A stretch of DNA of 64,000 bases from Eutreptiella sp. 'Long Island Sound 2002' (Eukaryota; Euglenozoa; Euglenophyceae; Eutreptiales; Eutreptiaceae), in contig OZ038391.1 in assembly GCA_964036045.1 (NCBI GenBank), forward strand, positions 42,295,621-42,359,620, in the 5' to 3' direction. Both the position numbers and the translations under genes were made by a program. Under the pieces are notes generated by a model. That model saw only the letters and a program-made list of their open reading frames with translations. It searched no databases and was not told the DNA's origin. Below are positions 56,101-62,857 of this stretch, one piece after another; the first letter of the stretch is position 1; every line of letters begins with the position of its first letter.

Positions 56101-59100
56101 GTGTAACATGCCAAGATCGCCAACTATGGGGCACACGGTAAGCCCATTCCAAACCTCCTTACTTGGCGCCGCAATCTGCCGCCACGGCTAATGTACCCGT
56201 TGGTGACTACAAACTCCACCAACTCCAGCACTTGGTCCAGTGTCCACGCTCCGAGTAAGTCTACTGCTATGGCCTCTGCGTCAAACTACTTCCATCCTTC
56301 GTTTGTGAGGCGCACCGTTTCTGTGGGTGCCCTGTCCTGTACTCCACCGTCCCTCCCTTCCTGCTCCTCCCAGTTCCATGCCTCCGCGATTGCTTTCTTC
56401 AGTCTCTCCAATAATAGCTTCTGGTAAAATAAAAAAAAGGAACATAGTGGTGAAGTCTACCGTGCGCGCCGTGCTCCGTCGGGTGGCCACCTTTCGCACT
56501 GCAAACCGCAACGGTTGTGCCACCTCTTCTACTAATTCAACGAAGCGGCGGCGCTTTGCATGCCCCTACCTCCGTCGCACTGAGTCTTTTGCTTGTAGTG
56601 TGTGCATTCCTGTAGACAGAACACCCACCAATTTGTCCCCTGCTCCAGCCACTGACCCTTTTGGCTTCTCTATGCGTCCCTGGGGTTCTCTTATTTCCTT
56701 TGCCGTGTGCGCTTCCTCCTTTTCCGCCACTGTTTTGCGTACCCCACTAGATCCACCGTAGGCTACGCTTTGCTGACTTGTGTATACCATATATGTAGCA
56801 CAACCTGTTGTGGGATGGGAGCCCCCTCTCCAAGTGCCATTGTTCGCGTTGCTAGAGCACTTGGTCGGTTGTCTCTTGTGCGTCTTCAAACGTGCCGTGT
56901 GCCTCTATGTACTGGTGCCGGGCTCCAAAGTACGTCTTCTTGCACATCGCCACTACGTTGTGTGGTCCCCTATCTTCTTTGACCACCGCCAGGTCCTTGT
57001 GCACCCTCTTGACCGCGTCCATACCATACCCCCCTTGCGGTTTGAGTTCTCTTGGTTGCAAGGCTAACTCCTCTTGCACTCGTCTTGTGATGGCACCAAA
57101 CCATGCCGCAAACACATCACCCGGTATTTCGTGTTTCCTTCTCATGTAGTCGATGTATCCTTCCCGGCCTTCTGCGATTTCTGTGTGTAGTGTCTCATCT
57201 GCCATCTATCCTCCCCCCCCCTCCCGCAAATAAACAGCGGCATATCTGAAACAATTTCCCCGGAGGTGCTTTCTCATAGCCAGGTTAATCAAACATCTGT
57301 GAATATGTGATGTTTTGGCAGGTGGGAGTGGGACAGTTCCACTGCTCACGAATGCTCCTTCTACCCCTGGGTCCCTGTGCCAGCACCGGCATGCTTCCCA
57401 GTCAGCCATTCCCATGACAGTGAAGTTTGGAGGGTGCTCTCCACAACTGATGTGGGAAACATACCCTAGGGCCAGAGGGTTGCAGATCACCGGGTGTTAC
57501 GCATCAGTTTGCCTTTTGGAAGAAAATTTAGGGTGGGTTGGAATCGGTACGGTCAAACACGTCCGGTTCAAAATGATTGCCATGTCGCACTGATGATTGT
57601 GAGATATACCGTACAAATCCTAAAGATTCGCGGAATCCTAATTTTTGCGTTGGGTGTTTTGAATTAATGATAAGCAAAATTTTTGCAACGGCATCCAAAA
57701 TGGGCAACAATATTTCATTTTTGCGATTTTTATTGCGGAACCCATTTTTGCGTAGGGCATGACATCAAAAATTAATTTATTTTTTACGTTTTTTTTTGTG
57801 TTTTGGGGATTGGGGTGGATTCATTTTGTTGCTACTGCAAGAGACCGTGCGCACCTTGGGCTCTGGGATTGCAGTCCATTCCTACATAGGCATACAAATG
57901 TGGATCAGTTGGACTCTGGGATTGCAGTCCATAGCACAGATAAGCACCAACAAGCACGATTCAGGTCTACCAGTTTTTCAACAAACCAGTTCCAAAATCG
58001 TCCATAATAGTGCCCAGGGCATGTGAAATGCTGCCTTGTCAGTGCCTCTAGATAATAGTGCATCAAATGCTGAAAAAATGCCACAGAAAACTCTGCGGGA
58101 TCAGACAACAAGGAAAATCACAGCACGGTACATGGCTGCAAAAGAGAAATGCAATTCTTGGAAATTCTTGTATACTTGCAAAAAGGGGGCAGGGGCAAAA
58201 ATATTGTATTTTTGCAATTTTTTTTGGTGGAACCCATTTCTGCGTACAGCATGACACCAAAATTGAATTTATTTTTTGCGTTTTATTTTTTTTTGCGGAC
58301 AACAACACCTTGTGCCGGGAATTAAATATTTTCACAAATCTTTAGGATTTGCACGGTAAATGGTGGGGGGACAACAGTTTTTTCCGAAATCTTCCCTGTC
58401 TCCATGCCCCCCTACCCTCCTCTCCCCCCTCCAGTCTCCGCCTCCTGGTGGTGGTAGATGGGCCCTTGTGGGTCTGCAAGAGGGGCTGGAATGCCACCGC
58501 ACCACCCCCGCAAACGAACCACCCCTCTTGGGCACGCTCCAACCGCTACGAGATGCCCTCCAACCCCCGCAGGCCACTCTCCAACCGCCGTCCGTCCTCC
58601 AACCGCCCGTTGCCGGTCCCCTTCATCCGCCGTCTGTAGCCCGGGCCCAGAGGTCTATTGATGTCACCATAACGCCTTCTCCGTGACGGAAGCACCTGAT
58701 CGAAATGCGAGTTGTAGAGGACGCTGACTAGTGGCTTCGTGTGGCCCGAATAATTGTCCGATTGGGAGGGCAAGGGCCGCTGCAGGTGCCACATGACTGG
58801 GAAGGTGGAGCCGCACAGGATGCGCTCCCGCTTGTGGTCACAGACCATCGACGTCAGCTTGTTCTCCGGGTAATACATCGCCGGGTCCGTGAAGGACTGC
58901 AGGACCGTGAACGTGCGCAGGTCCCAGACCCGGATGGTCTTGGCCACGTCCAGAGTGATGAGTTGACTGGAGTTGCCGAAGCAGACGTCCACCAACACGG
59001 AGTTGTGCCCGTCCAGTTTGTACACGGGGTTCTGGATGAAGGGGTTCCAGATGTACACCGTCCGCTCGGAGCCTGAGGGACCAAGTGAGGCTGGGTCAGC

Positions 59101-62100
59101 GACGGGGGCGGGGGCCGGTGGGAGGGAGAAGAAGCCCGGACCACGCACATGACGCAGCCGGACCACCAAACATGAGAACCGCCATCCTGCACCCGTACCA
59201 CATGTCCTCACACGCATGCACAGAGGATTGCTGAGGGGTACTGGGGGAACAGGGGGGGGGGGGGCTAGCCTGGCCTTCCTGCGATTTTGGCCGACCTCTC
59301 CCCCACCCGCCCACAAGATCAGGATCAGGAATGTTTTCCTCGGGGGAAAATGAAATTCATTAAAGGAGCCGGACAATGGAGGCCGATTTTCGGTATGCCC
59401 TTTTCACGCTCATACTGCCAACTGTAGAAGCCAAAACCCACCATACCTCATCGAATGTGCAACACCCATGAACCAGGACACAAACTTTTTTGTGGCCTCA
59501 GACAACCCTCCCCCCCCCCCCGGGTAGAGTATCAAACGGCCAGTAAGCAATCCCGTGCACTCACACCCGCGGGCACTCGCACGCGGAAGCGAACACCCAC
59601 AAGCACACGCACAAAGGGGCAGAGCAGAGGTGAGAGAGCAGAGGTGAGGACCGCAGCTTGCAATCAGCTTGATGTCCTCGCTCCAGTCAAAAGAGAAAAT
59701 CGCCTTCTGGTGCCCGCCTCCCGACCGTCCGCCGGCGAGGACTCGCTGCACGGTATTGGTCTGCAGGCTCAGGATCTTCAGCGACATATCCCAGCTGCTC
59801 GTGAGAACGCCGCCCAAAAAGTGCGAGTGAATGATCTTTGAAATGGTCCCGCTGTGGAGGTTGTTCATAAGACACGGGCGGATCGCGTAGTCCGGCACCA
59901 TCGGGTACGCCAGCAGCTGCCCGGTCCGGAGCCCGAGGATCATCAAGTCTGCGAGGTCGTCGCTGTCCGCCTCCGAGTGGGTGATGGCCGAAGCGCAGTC
60001 CACCATCCCGGTCAGAACCACTGGGTCCCCAGGGGCCCACGCCCCCTTCTGCTCCTTGCAACACGAGACATATGGTGTGAGCAAGAGGGTGGTCGAAAGG
60101 AGGGGGGGCGGAGTGAGAATGGATGGACGAGGTGGGGGCTGACACTGGTCAGCGTGACTGGCTGGAACTCCCGAACGCCTTCCCAAATTTCGCTTTGCAA
60201 CCGGGAATTCAAGCAATTGCTTCGCCACTGACACGGGGGGGGCTGCCCCATAAAAGCAGAGTGAGTATGATCGTTGGTACTTCCGGGCGGGGGGGGCGGG
60301 GCAATGCCATAAACACGGAATAGCAAAGCCAATAGGCACACTCGGAACAAAACAGGGGAGGGAGGGGCATTTTGGGGTCCTCATTGACGCGGGTCCACCC
60401 ACCCACACACGCACGTTAGAAAATATTTCAGGGGGGGAAACTTGAAATTCACACAAGGTCCGGGCTCGTGGGAGACAGCCCAATACATGCCTCGCCCTTT
60501 GACACAGCACCTTCTTGCCAATCCATACAGTGGCTTACTCTTCTGTGCGGTGGCACGAAGCCTGCTGGGCTGCATCCTGGCCAGACCTTTGCTTCAGGTG
60601 GGTCCTAGTGGACTGTGGCGTGTGTCGATGTGTGGGTCAGAGAGCTGCAGGCATGTGGGGGAGGCGCTGTTAGTGCGGAAGTGGCTGCAGGTGCTGCTCA
60701 TATGCTTTGCTGACGTGGGCTGGGGGAAAGGCATGCGGTCTACCACATGGGCCATGTGCCAGGGGTCTGGTCTCCTGGCCTGTGCGCAATGCGCTCCTAT
60801 GCCTCACAAACCAGCATCGGGCTGGTCGCTTTGGTAGGCAGATTCAGTCACAGGGTGGGCTGCACCACTGATATGGGACATTGTAACACAGAGCCAGAGG
60901 GTTGCAGATCACCAAGAGTTCTACATCAGTGTTGTGCAGCATATCCAAACATTTTGCCTAAGGTGTTGCTTGGCCAAGGTTGTGTTTGCACGCGTGGTGT
61001 TCTGTGGTGCCCCTCCACCTTCCTCTTGCCCTACAGCCCTTGCAGGTGTCCATACAACCTTGCCTACATTCATCCTTGCACTAAGCATGCACTGCACACA
61101 TTACGCACTGCACACATTGCACGCAGTGTTTGTACTTGCCTGCAAATCAGCATTGTCGAAAATGAAATAGTACATGTACATACGCATGCAATTCAATACT
61201 AGCTCCTGTATCGGAGTCTCCAAAGGGGAGAGGAGTAAAGTGGGGAGAAGGTGCCCATAAAGAGGCGCAGCATGGCTACATAACCCTGGCTGCATCAGGC
61301 TGCTCTCAAGAAGAGAATGGATTGTGGCTACATATCCACTGTCGTCTTAGGCCACACCCCAAATGAGTGCAGATAGTGGGTACAAGAGGGCAAAACATAT
61401 CACCTGATCAGACATCACATGTGCAACCAGCTTGAGTGGTAGTGGGCAACCACATTAGTACTTTGTCCCACGAGTGGCACAAACTACAATTCCTTGGTTA
61501 AATAGTTGCACTGTGCGCACACAATCCTCAAGATGTCCCCCTATGCTCATGGAGCAAGGTGGCATGTTTCAACGGTGCACAGCCTTGTGCAGCTCCAACA
61601 AAAACCTGTGCCAATACTACACTTGTTTTAGTGGTATTTGTGGCATTGAAAGCTAATGGCTACCATCATTTGCAGCTCTGAGGAGACCAGTGGCACACAG
61701 TCGTGCACACCACTAGAGGTCTAGTGGCTGTGGGCAGCCCTGAGGTGTGCATGTGCTAGTGGCACTGAGGTATTTGCAGTTGTGAAAGAGGTGCATGCTA
61801 GTGGTGCATTTGCAGCTCCAAAGGAGGCCTGTGCTAGTGGCATAGTAGTGTTTCAACTTTGAACGGAGGACTGCACCAGTGGCACACATGCATGCACCAC
61901 TCTGAAGGAGGTCTGAGCAACTAGTGCACATAAATTTGCAGCCCTCTACCTGTGGCGCTTCAGGCAGGCCTATGCCAGCACGCAAGCACTTTCAGGTCTC
62001 GAACAAAGGCATTGGCAGCCGTGTCTACAACGAATCCGGGGGAACAGAGAACCCATTTCAGCACTGCACACCACATGCCGGCTGGCACAGCACAATGCAC

Positions 62101-62857
62101 ATGCAAACTAGCAACTAGGGAGGTTTGTGCCCTGCCTGTCCAGGAACATGCTTGGCAGGTGAGCGCCTGGCCGGCTCTTGTAAGGCCCTCCTTGGTCCGG
62201 AGAGAATTGCTCAATGCCCAAAACCCCCCTGCCCCCGAGGAAATCTGTGTTCTGGGACCATGCGAACACTGATCTGCCCTCCTGGCGTCAACTCCACTCC
62301 ACATTCAGCCATTCCCAGAATGTGAAGTTGGGAGGGTGCTCTCCACAACTGATGTGGGAAATTGTAACAGAGGGTCAGGGGTCAGGTGTTTACACAGGTG
62401 CACAGCAGCCCCAGGCGTTGTGCCCGTACTGCCAATGGGGGGGGCAGCTGTTGTTTGGGGCTTGCACGGGCGCCCCCTGCTCCTCCTTGCATCTTTGGCT
62501 TGCCCCTGAAGAGGCGGTCCACAGACGAGCACCACGGGGTCAGGGGGGCAGGGCTCAATGCACAACACGCAGGAGGTGCAAGGCGGTGCATGGGACCTTC
62601 GGTTTCTTAGGCCCGGAAGAGAAGCGCAGCGCCGAAACCATAGAGTGGGCCTGCCTCGAGTCCCACTGGTGGTACTTCTGCCCAATGAAGCACTTTGCGA
62701 GCTCCCCGGTGGTCAAATCATACAGGAAGAGCCGGCGATCCAGTGTGGCCGTTAGCAGTTTGCTGTAGTTTCGCATAAAACACATGTCCGTGATCCACGA
62801 CATCCCCCGATGGATGTCTCGTTCGAAGCTCATCGTCCCCGGGTTCCAACACTTCAC
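34470..62857 (-). CDS. WDR49/WDR64-like WD40 protein gene, 3' part (8 exons)
   Basis: Exons on the minus strand are 62857-62597, 60054-59652, 59072-58696, 44288-43956, 39429-39190, 38770-38464, 37207-36933 and 35117-34470. All introns are GT-AG and all phases agree, giving about 947 residues plus the stop; the N-terminus lies beyond the window. Joins restore WD40 strands, for example IASCG|SERTVYIWNP, NSHFDQ|VISADADTVIIWNIETG, SDGHIQ|VWNHRERR and IFTFE|GVNVGFLGQPTAWDI. The order of blades and the closing GFLGQ..AWDI signature match the WDR49/WDR64 group, which is tied to cilia and flagella. The C-terminal 215 residues are Pro/Ser/Arg-rich and probably disordered. The gene spans over 28 kb, and intron 3 alone is 14.4 kb. 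A further 3' exon is possible. Confidence 0.9.
36428..36451. repeat. (CCCT)n tract
   Basis: About six CCCT units in WD40 intron 7. Confidence 0.9.
36632..36682. repeat. (CCCT)n tract
   Basis: About twelve CCCT units in WD40 intron 7. On the transcribed sense this is a G-rich purine tract near the donor of exon 7. Confidence 0.9.
36933..37207 (-). CDS. WD40 gene, seventh exon in window
   Basis: After gttcttcag, two bases complete Gly. The exon then encodes VNVGFLGQPTAWDIANEKTF, a Pro/Ser/Arg linker, and VDLMVEVADLSHSAPVAETF to PWYLQ. The GFLGQ..AWDI piece ends the WD40 array. The donor is CTTCAG|gtcttt. Confidence 0.9.
38464..38770 (-). CDS. WD40 gene, sixth exon in window
   Basis: After ttcgcccgcag, the exon encodes VWNHRERRLCYSFTESADQG, LTSVIVNNAGMALASGDEQG, RLLARFRAHEGPISALAF and VLTGSTDGMCKIFTFE plus one base. 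The donor is TTTGAAG|gtttct. A longer open frame into the intron is read-through. Confidence 0.95.
38860..38972. repeat. Hexamer repeats GGCACA and GGCATG
   Basis: Short arrays of GGCACA (38860-38881) and GGCATG (38947-38972) occur inside the 419-bp WD40 intron 5. Confidence 0.85.
39190..39429 (-). CDS. WD40 gene, fifth exon in window
   Basis: This 80-codon exon after gtcttccag encodes CKMVKSHCYNEHAITCM, VVAYAIDGGLIVLFNVV and ESVVHVERMPSILFAGRSDG. It ends HIQ at CATTCAG|gtctgc. Confidence 0.93.
39926..40090. repeat. Tandem repeat, about 30 to 40 bp units
   Basis: About five units built on GGAGGCTTCTGGATGCTTG followed by CTGTTATTTC, in WD40 intron 4. Confidence 0.8.
41252..41914 (+). mobile_element. 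SINE-like repeat, copy B, with two tRNA-like segments
   Basis: The 5' part (TTCTATTGCCTTCGGCAGTG) and 3' part (ATCCAGTTTTAGGGGGTAGA and the run to TATGCTAC) match copy A at 15.7-16.3 kb. A tRNA-like block at 41424-41485 has GGCCGAGTGGT and GGTTCGCACCC. A second block lies inverted at 41523-41595 with GGTCCAATGGT and GTTCGAACCCC. Its 3' module (41837-41914) is inverted relative to copy A. It lies in WD40 intron 4. Confidence 0.65.
42565..42640 (-). other. tRNA-like sequence with B-box
   Basis: On the minus strand GGTTCCAGGTTCAAACCCC contains a good polymerase III B-box. A tRNA cloverleaf is not evident. It is probably a SINE head remnant. Confidence 0.35.
43956..44288 (-). CDS. WD40 gene, fourth exon in window
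   Basis: This 111-codon exon after ttggatcag encodes VISADADTVIIWNIETGSQ, DDDDSLISLSFDTGERRL, GQLWLLNYINGQLLREF and AQAVRYIATACANQVGLFED. It is phase 0 at both ends. The donor is CTTCCAG|gtcatc. Confidence 0.95.
44690..44800 (-). other. tRNA-like sequence with B-box
   Basis: On the minus strand CCCAGGTTCAATCCCCG is a good B-box, preceded by TGGTCTGCTCAGTATGATG, an A-box candidate. The arms do not pair well, so this is probably a tRNA-derived repeat and not a tRNA gene. It lies in WD40 intron 3. Confidence 0.35.
45410..45570. repeat. Degenerate tandem repeat, T-run/CGTGTA type
   Basis: Units of the form CGTGTA, A/T run, CGGTAA or AAAATCGT recur every 45-50 bp. The family recurs at 46785-46985. 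Confidence 0.65.
45964..46317 (+). pseudogene. Broken reading frame, possible transposon ORF
   Basis: The C-terminal half reads QNMHLRQVVAECMFVDEVTV, LGLCTRRGVQLTSHGQLNYQ and LLGQLIDELLVTLQKADASL, which looks like real protein. The preceding 170 bases make sense in another frame (RRPLQAVEQMEILSVATKAL). A frameshift near 46100 is therefore likely. I do not recognise the family. It follows a CACCAATTAGTTGG repeat shared with 16.99 kb. Confidence 0.35.
46785..46985. repeat. 48-bp tandem repeat (GCGGTAAACGCAAGTAC type)
   Basis: About four units with T-run, GCGGTAAACGCAAGTAC, AAAA and TCGTGTAA. Related to 45410-45570. Confidence 0.75.
47321..47611 (-). pseudogene. LINE reverse-transcriptase C-terminal zinc-binding remnant
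   Basis: The frame ends GHRLLDTASCLHCSAPDEHE then AHLLRDCLE and stop. The spacing C-x2-C-x6-H..HLL..C is that of the zinc-binding motif (zf-RVT) found at the end of LINE ORF2 proteins. No reverse transcriptase domain is seen upstream up to the next G-rich tract, so this is a 3' fragment of a non-LTR element in WD40 intron 3. Confidence 0.6.
48700..48860 (+). mobile_element. SINE-like repeat, 3' module, copy C
   Basis: GGACAAAATGATTTACAAGG, AACCCCTTGGGGTATG and ATGTGAATTCAAAAAGAG correspond to the 3' part of copies A and B. The 5' tRNA-like part is absent. A weaker similarity starts near 48300. Confidence 0.5.
50058..50435 (-). pseudogene. Frame with CCCH zinc finger (retroelement)
   Basis: Contains SVCRFGDMCKSARCPWYHP, a C-x5-C-x4-C-x3-H zinc finger typical of RNA-binding CCCH proteins, in a polar context. 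It resembles the finger at the end of the reverse transcriptase frame (CWHGRTCLRKATCPFRHP). Probably a nucleocapsid-like or RNA-binding segment of the element. Confidence 0.5.
50805..51790. repeat. 412-bp tandem repeat, about 2.4 units
   Basis: GGGCCGCCCACCCATTGGCG occurs at 51161 and GGACCGCCCACCCATTGGCG at 51573. Preceding blocks such as GGCTGTGTGTGGGTGAA and TGGCCCCCACCTTG repeat at the same spacing. Units differ by roughly a tenth of their bases. It lies within the retroelement tract. Confidence 0.8.
52470..52760 (-). pseudogene. Tudor/SH3-like segment in retroelement
   Basis: REVEYNTCEAMVVGHDGFRV, then QVRVTKGP and REIRVKRANIVRVE has the alternating strands of a small barrel domain and an A.VV.....(F)....V pattern. 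It is part of a longer Pro-rich frame. Similarity to the domains in the short TIR elements is structural in style, not strong. Confidence 0.35.
53880..54270 (-). pseudogene. OTU-like cysteine protease segment, degenerate
   Basis: In one frame RDGASTHRADI lies 25 residues before VVRRYVQQM and SYGGWLEIVIF...VHIGVY. After a frame change come PLYKV and RKMMLQW...APHFWNILPPG. The order DG-x-C-x-x-(F)RA, helix, GG.LEI....I.VY, (H)(F/Y)(W/D) is that of OTU deubiquitinase-like domains. The catalytic Cys position is Ser (DGAS, codon AGC). The frame breaks near 54060. OTU domains are known passengers in protist and plant retroelements. It is directly preceded by a Tudor-like segment. Confidence 0.5.
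54163..54420 (-). pseudogene. Tudor-like segment upstream of the OTU-like segment
   Basis: WDGCRVQVLDTTKEGLLVHV then VEG, GRMLEVPRGAFWGLTL reads as a short barrel-type domain with G.RV.V.D....G..V.VV. It overlaps the start of the OTU-like frame, so the two must be joined by a frameshift or were once in one frame. Confidence 0.4.
55332..57205 (-). pseudogene. Reverse transcriptase, frame-disrupted, with C-terminal CCCH finger
   Basis: Pieces in order: KRVHKDLAVVKEDRGPHNVV then AMCKKTYF (57205-56852); RLCYIYGIHKSAKRSLRWI (about 56790); TARTVDFTTMFLFFILPEAI, the first catalytic Asp motif (56460); FGMGLPCAP, the motif B loop, then a TAG at 56124-56126; AFIDDILTLTG, the DD catalytic motif (about 56039); VVFLGMELEW; and SMVTDGQRLGVLTGQFIRAQ. 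The layout (short (K/H)xxK-type entry, DD motif with FIDD, then Y..NS....G...Q..R) resembles Penelope-like and unclassified protist reverse transcriptases. No endonuclease was seen. The last part carries CWHGRTCLRKATCPFRHP, a CCCH finger. At least one frame change and two stops interrupt it. Confidence 0.7.
57405..57515 (+). repeat. Dispersed repeat (GGGTGCTCTCCACAACTGAT), copy 1
   Basis: CATTCCCATGACAGTGAAG, GGAGGGTGCTCTCCACAACT and AGAGGGTTGCAGATCACC recur at 62310-62395 and, in part, at 60865-60930. The upstream GTGGGACAGTT...CTCACGAATGCT piece at 57325 recurs near 19612. The family is non-coding. Confidence 0.65.
57607..58358. mobile_element. 752-bp MITE with TIRs at TA sites
   Basis: The left end TACCGTACAAATCCTAAAGATT is inverted at the right end, where the complementary strand reads TACCGTGCAAATCCTAAAGATT. 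The TA at each end suggests a TA target duplication, as in Tc1/mariner-type transposons. Inside, a block of about 70 bp (CATTTTTGCGTAGGGCATGA) is repeated directly at 57721 and 58213, and CTCTGGGATTGCAGTCCAT occurs twice. No transposase is present. It lies in WD40 intron 3. Confidence 0.8.
58696..59072 (-). CDS. WD40 gene, third exon in window
   Basis: After ggtccctcag, two bases complete Gly. The exon then encodes SERTVYIWNPF, YKLDGHNSVLVDVCFG, LITLDVAKTIRVWDLRT, KLTSMVCDHKRERILCGS and PLVSVLYNSHFDQ. It ends GATCAG|gtgctt, just before the 14.4-kb intron. Confidence 0.95.
59073..59651. other. WD40 intron 2 (579 bp)
   Basis: Runs from gtcctc to ggtccctcag on the minus strand. It includes a G13 run near 59248 and a C12 run near 59509. 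No other gene is seen. Confidence 0.8.
59652..60054 (-). CDS. WD40 gene, second exon in window
   Basis: It encodes SAITHSEADSDDLADLMILG, then LLAYPM, MNNLHSGTISKIIHS, LTSSWDMSLKILSLQT and QKAIFSFDWSEDIKLIASC plus one base. The start is at GAG (60054) after tgcaag or at AAG (60048) after gagcag; both are in phase. The donor is AGCTGCG|gtcctc. Confidence 0.85.
60865..60930 (+). repeat. Dispersed repeat, copy 2 (partial)
   Basis: CACCACTGATATGGGACATTG, AACACAGAGCCAGAGGG and TTGCAGATCACC match the repeat at 57405-57515. It lies in WD40 intron 1. Confidence 0.55.
61600..61990. repeat. Degenerate tandem repeat, about 60-bp units
   Basis: About six units of the type GAGGCCTGTGCTAGTGGCA, then TTTGCAGCTC, with much drift. 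It lies in WD40 intron 1. Confidence 0.65.
62310..62395 (+). repeat. Dispersed repeat, copy 3
   Basis: CATTCCCAGAATGTGAAG, then GGAGGGTGCTCTCCACAACT and GATGTGGGAAATTGTAAC match the repeat at 57405-57515. It lies in WD40 intron 1. Confidence 0.65.
62597..62857 (-). CDS. WD40 gene, first exon in window
   Basis: After cctgtctcacag, the exon encodes VKCWNPGTMSFERDIHRG, then ITDMCFMRNYSKLLTAT and RRLFLYDLTTGELAKC, one and a half WD blades. The donor used is CCGAAG|gtccca (phase 0). A donor a little downstream cannot be excluded. Upstream exons were not found in the remaining 1.1 kb. Confidence 0.8.

Larger units (their letters stand above)
49070..57215 (-). mobile_element. Retroelement tract with RT, CCCH, Tudor-like and OTU-like segments
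   Basis: Over about 8 kb the minus strand is poor in T, unlike the flanks, which suggests one or two elements in sense orientation with the host WD40 gene. In minus-strand order: reverse transcriptase (57205-55450), CCCH finger (about 55400), Gln/Arg-rich frames, Tudor-like and OTU-like segment (54420-53880), low-complexity frames, second Tudor-like segment (52760-52500), a 412-bp tandem repeat (50805-51790), CCCH finger (50300). Reading frames are broken throughout. No LTRs or poly(A) tail were identified. It could be two elements joined near 55.3 kb. Confidence 0.6.
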
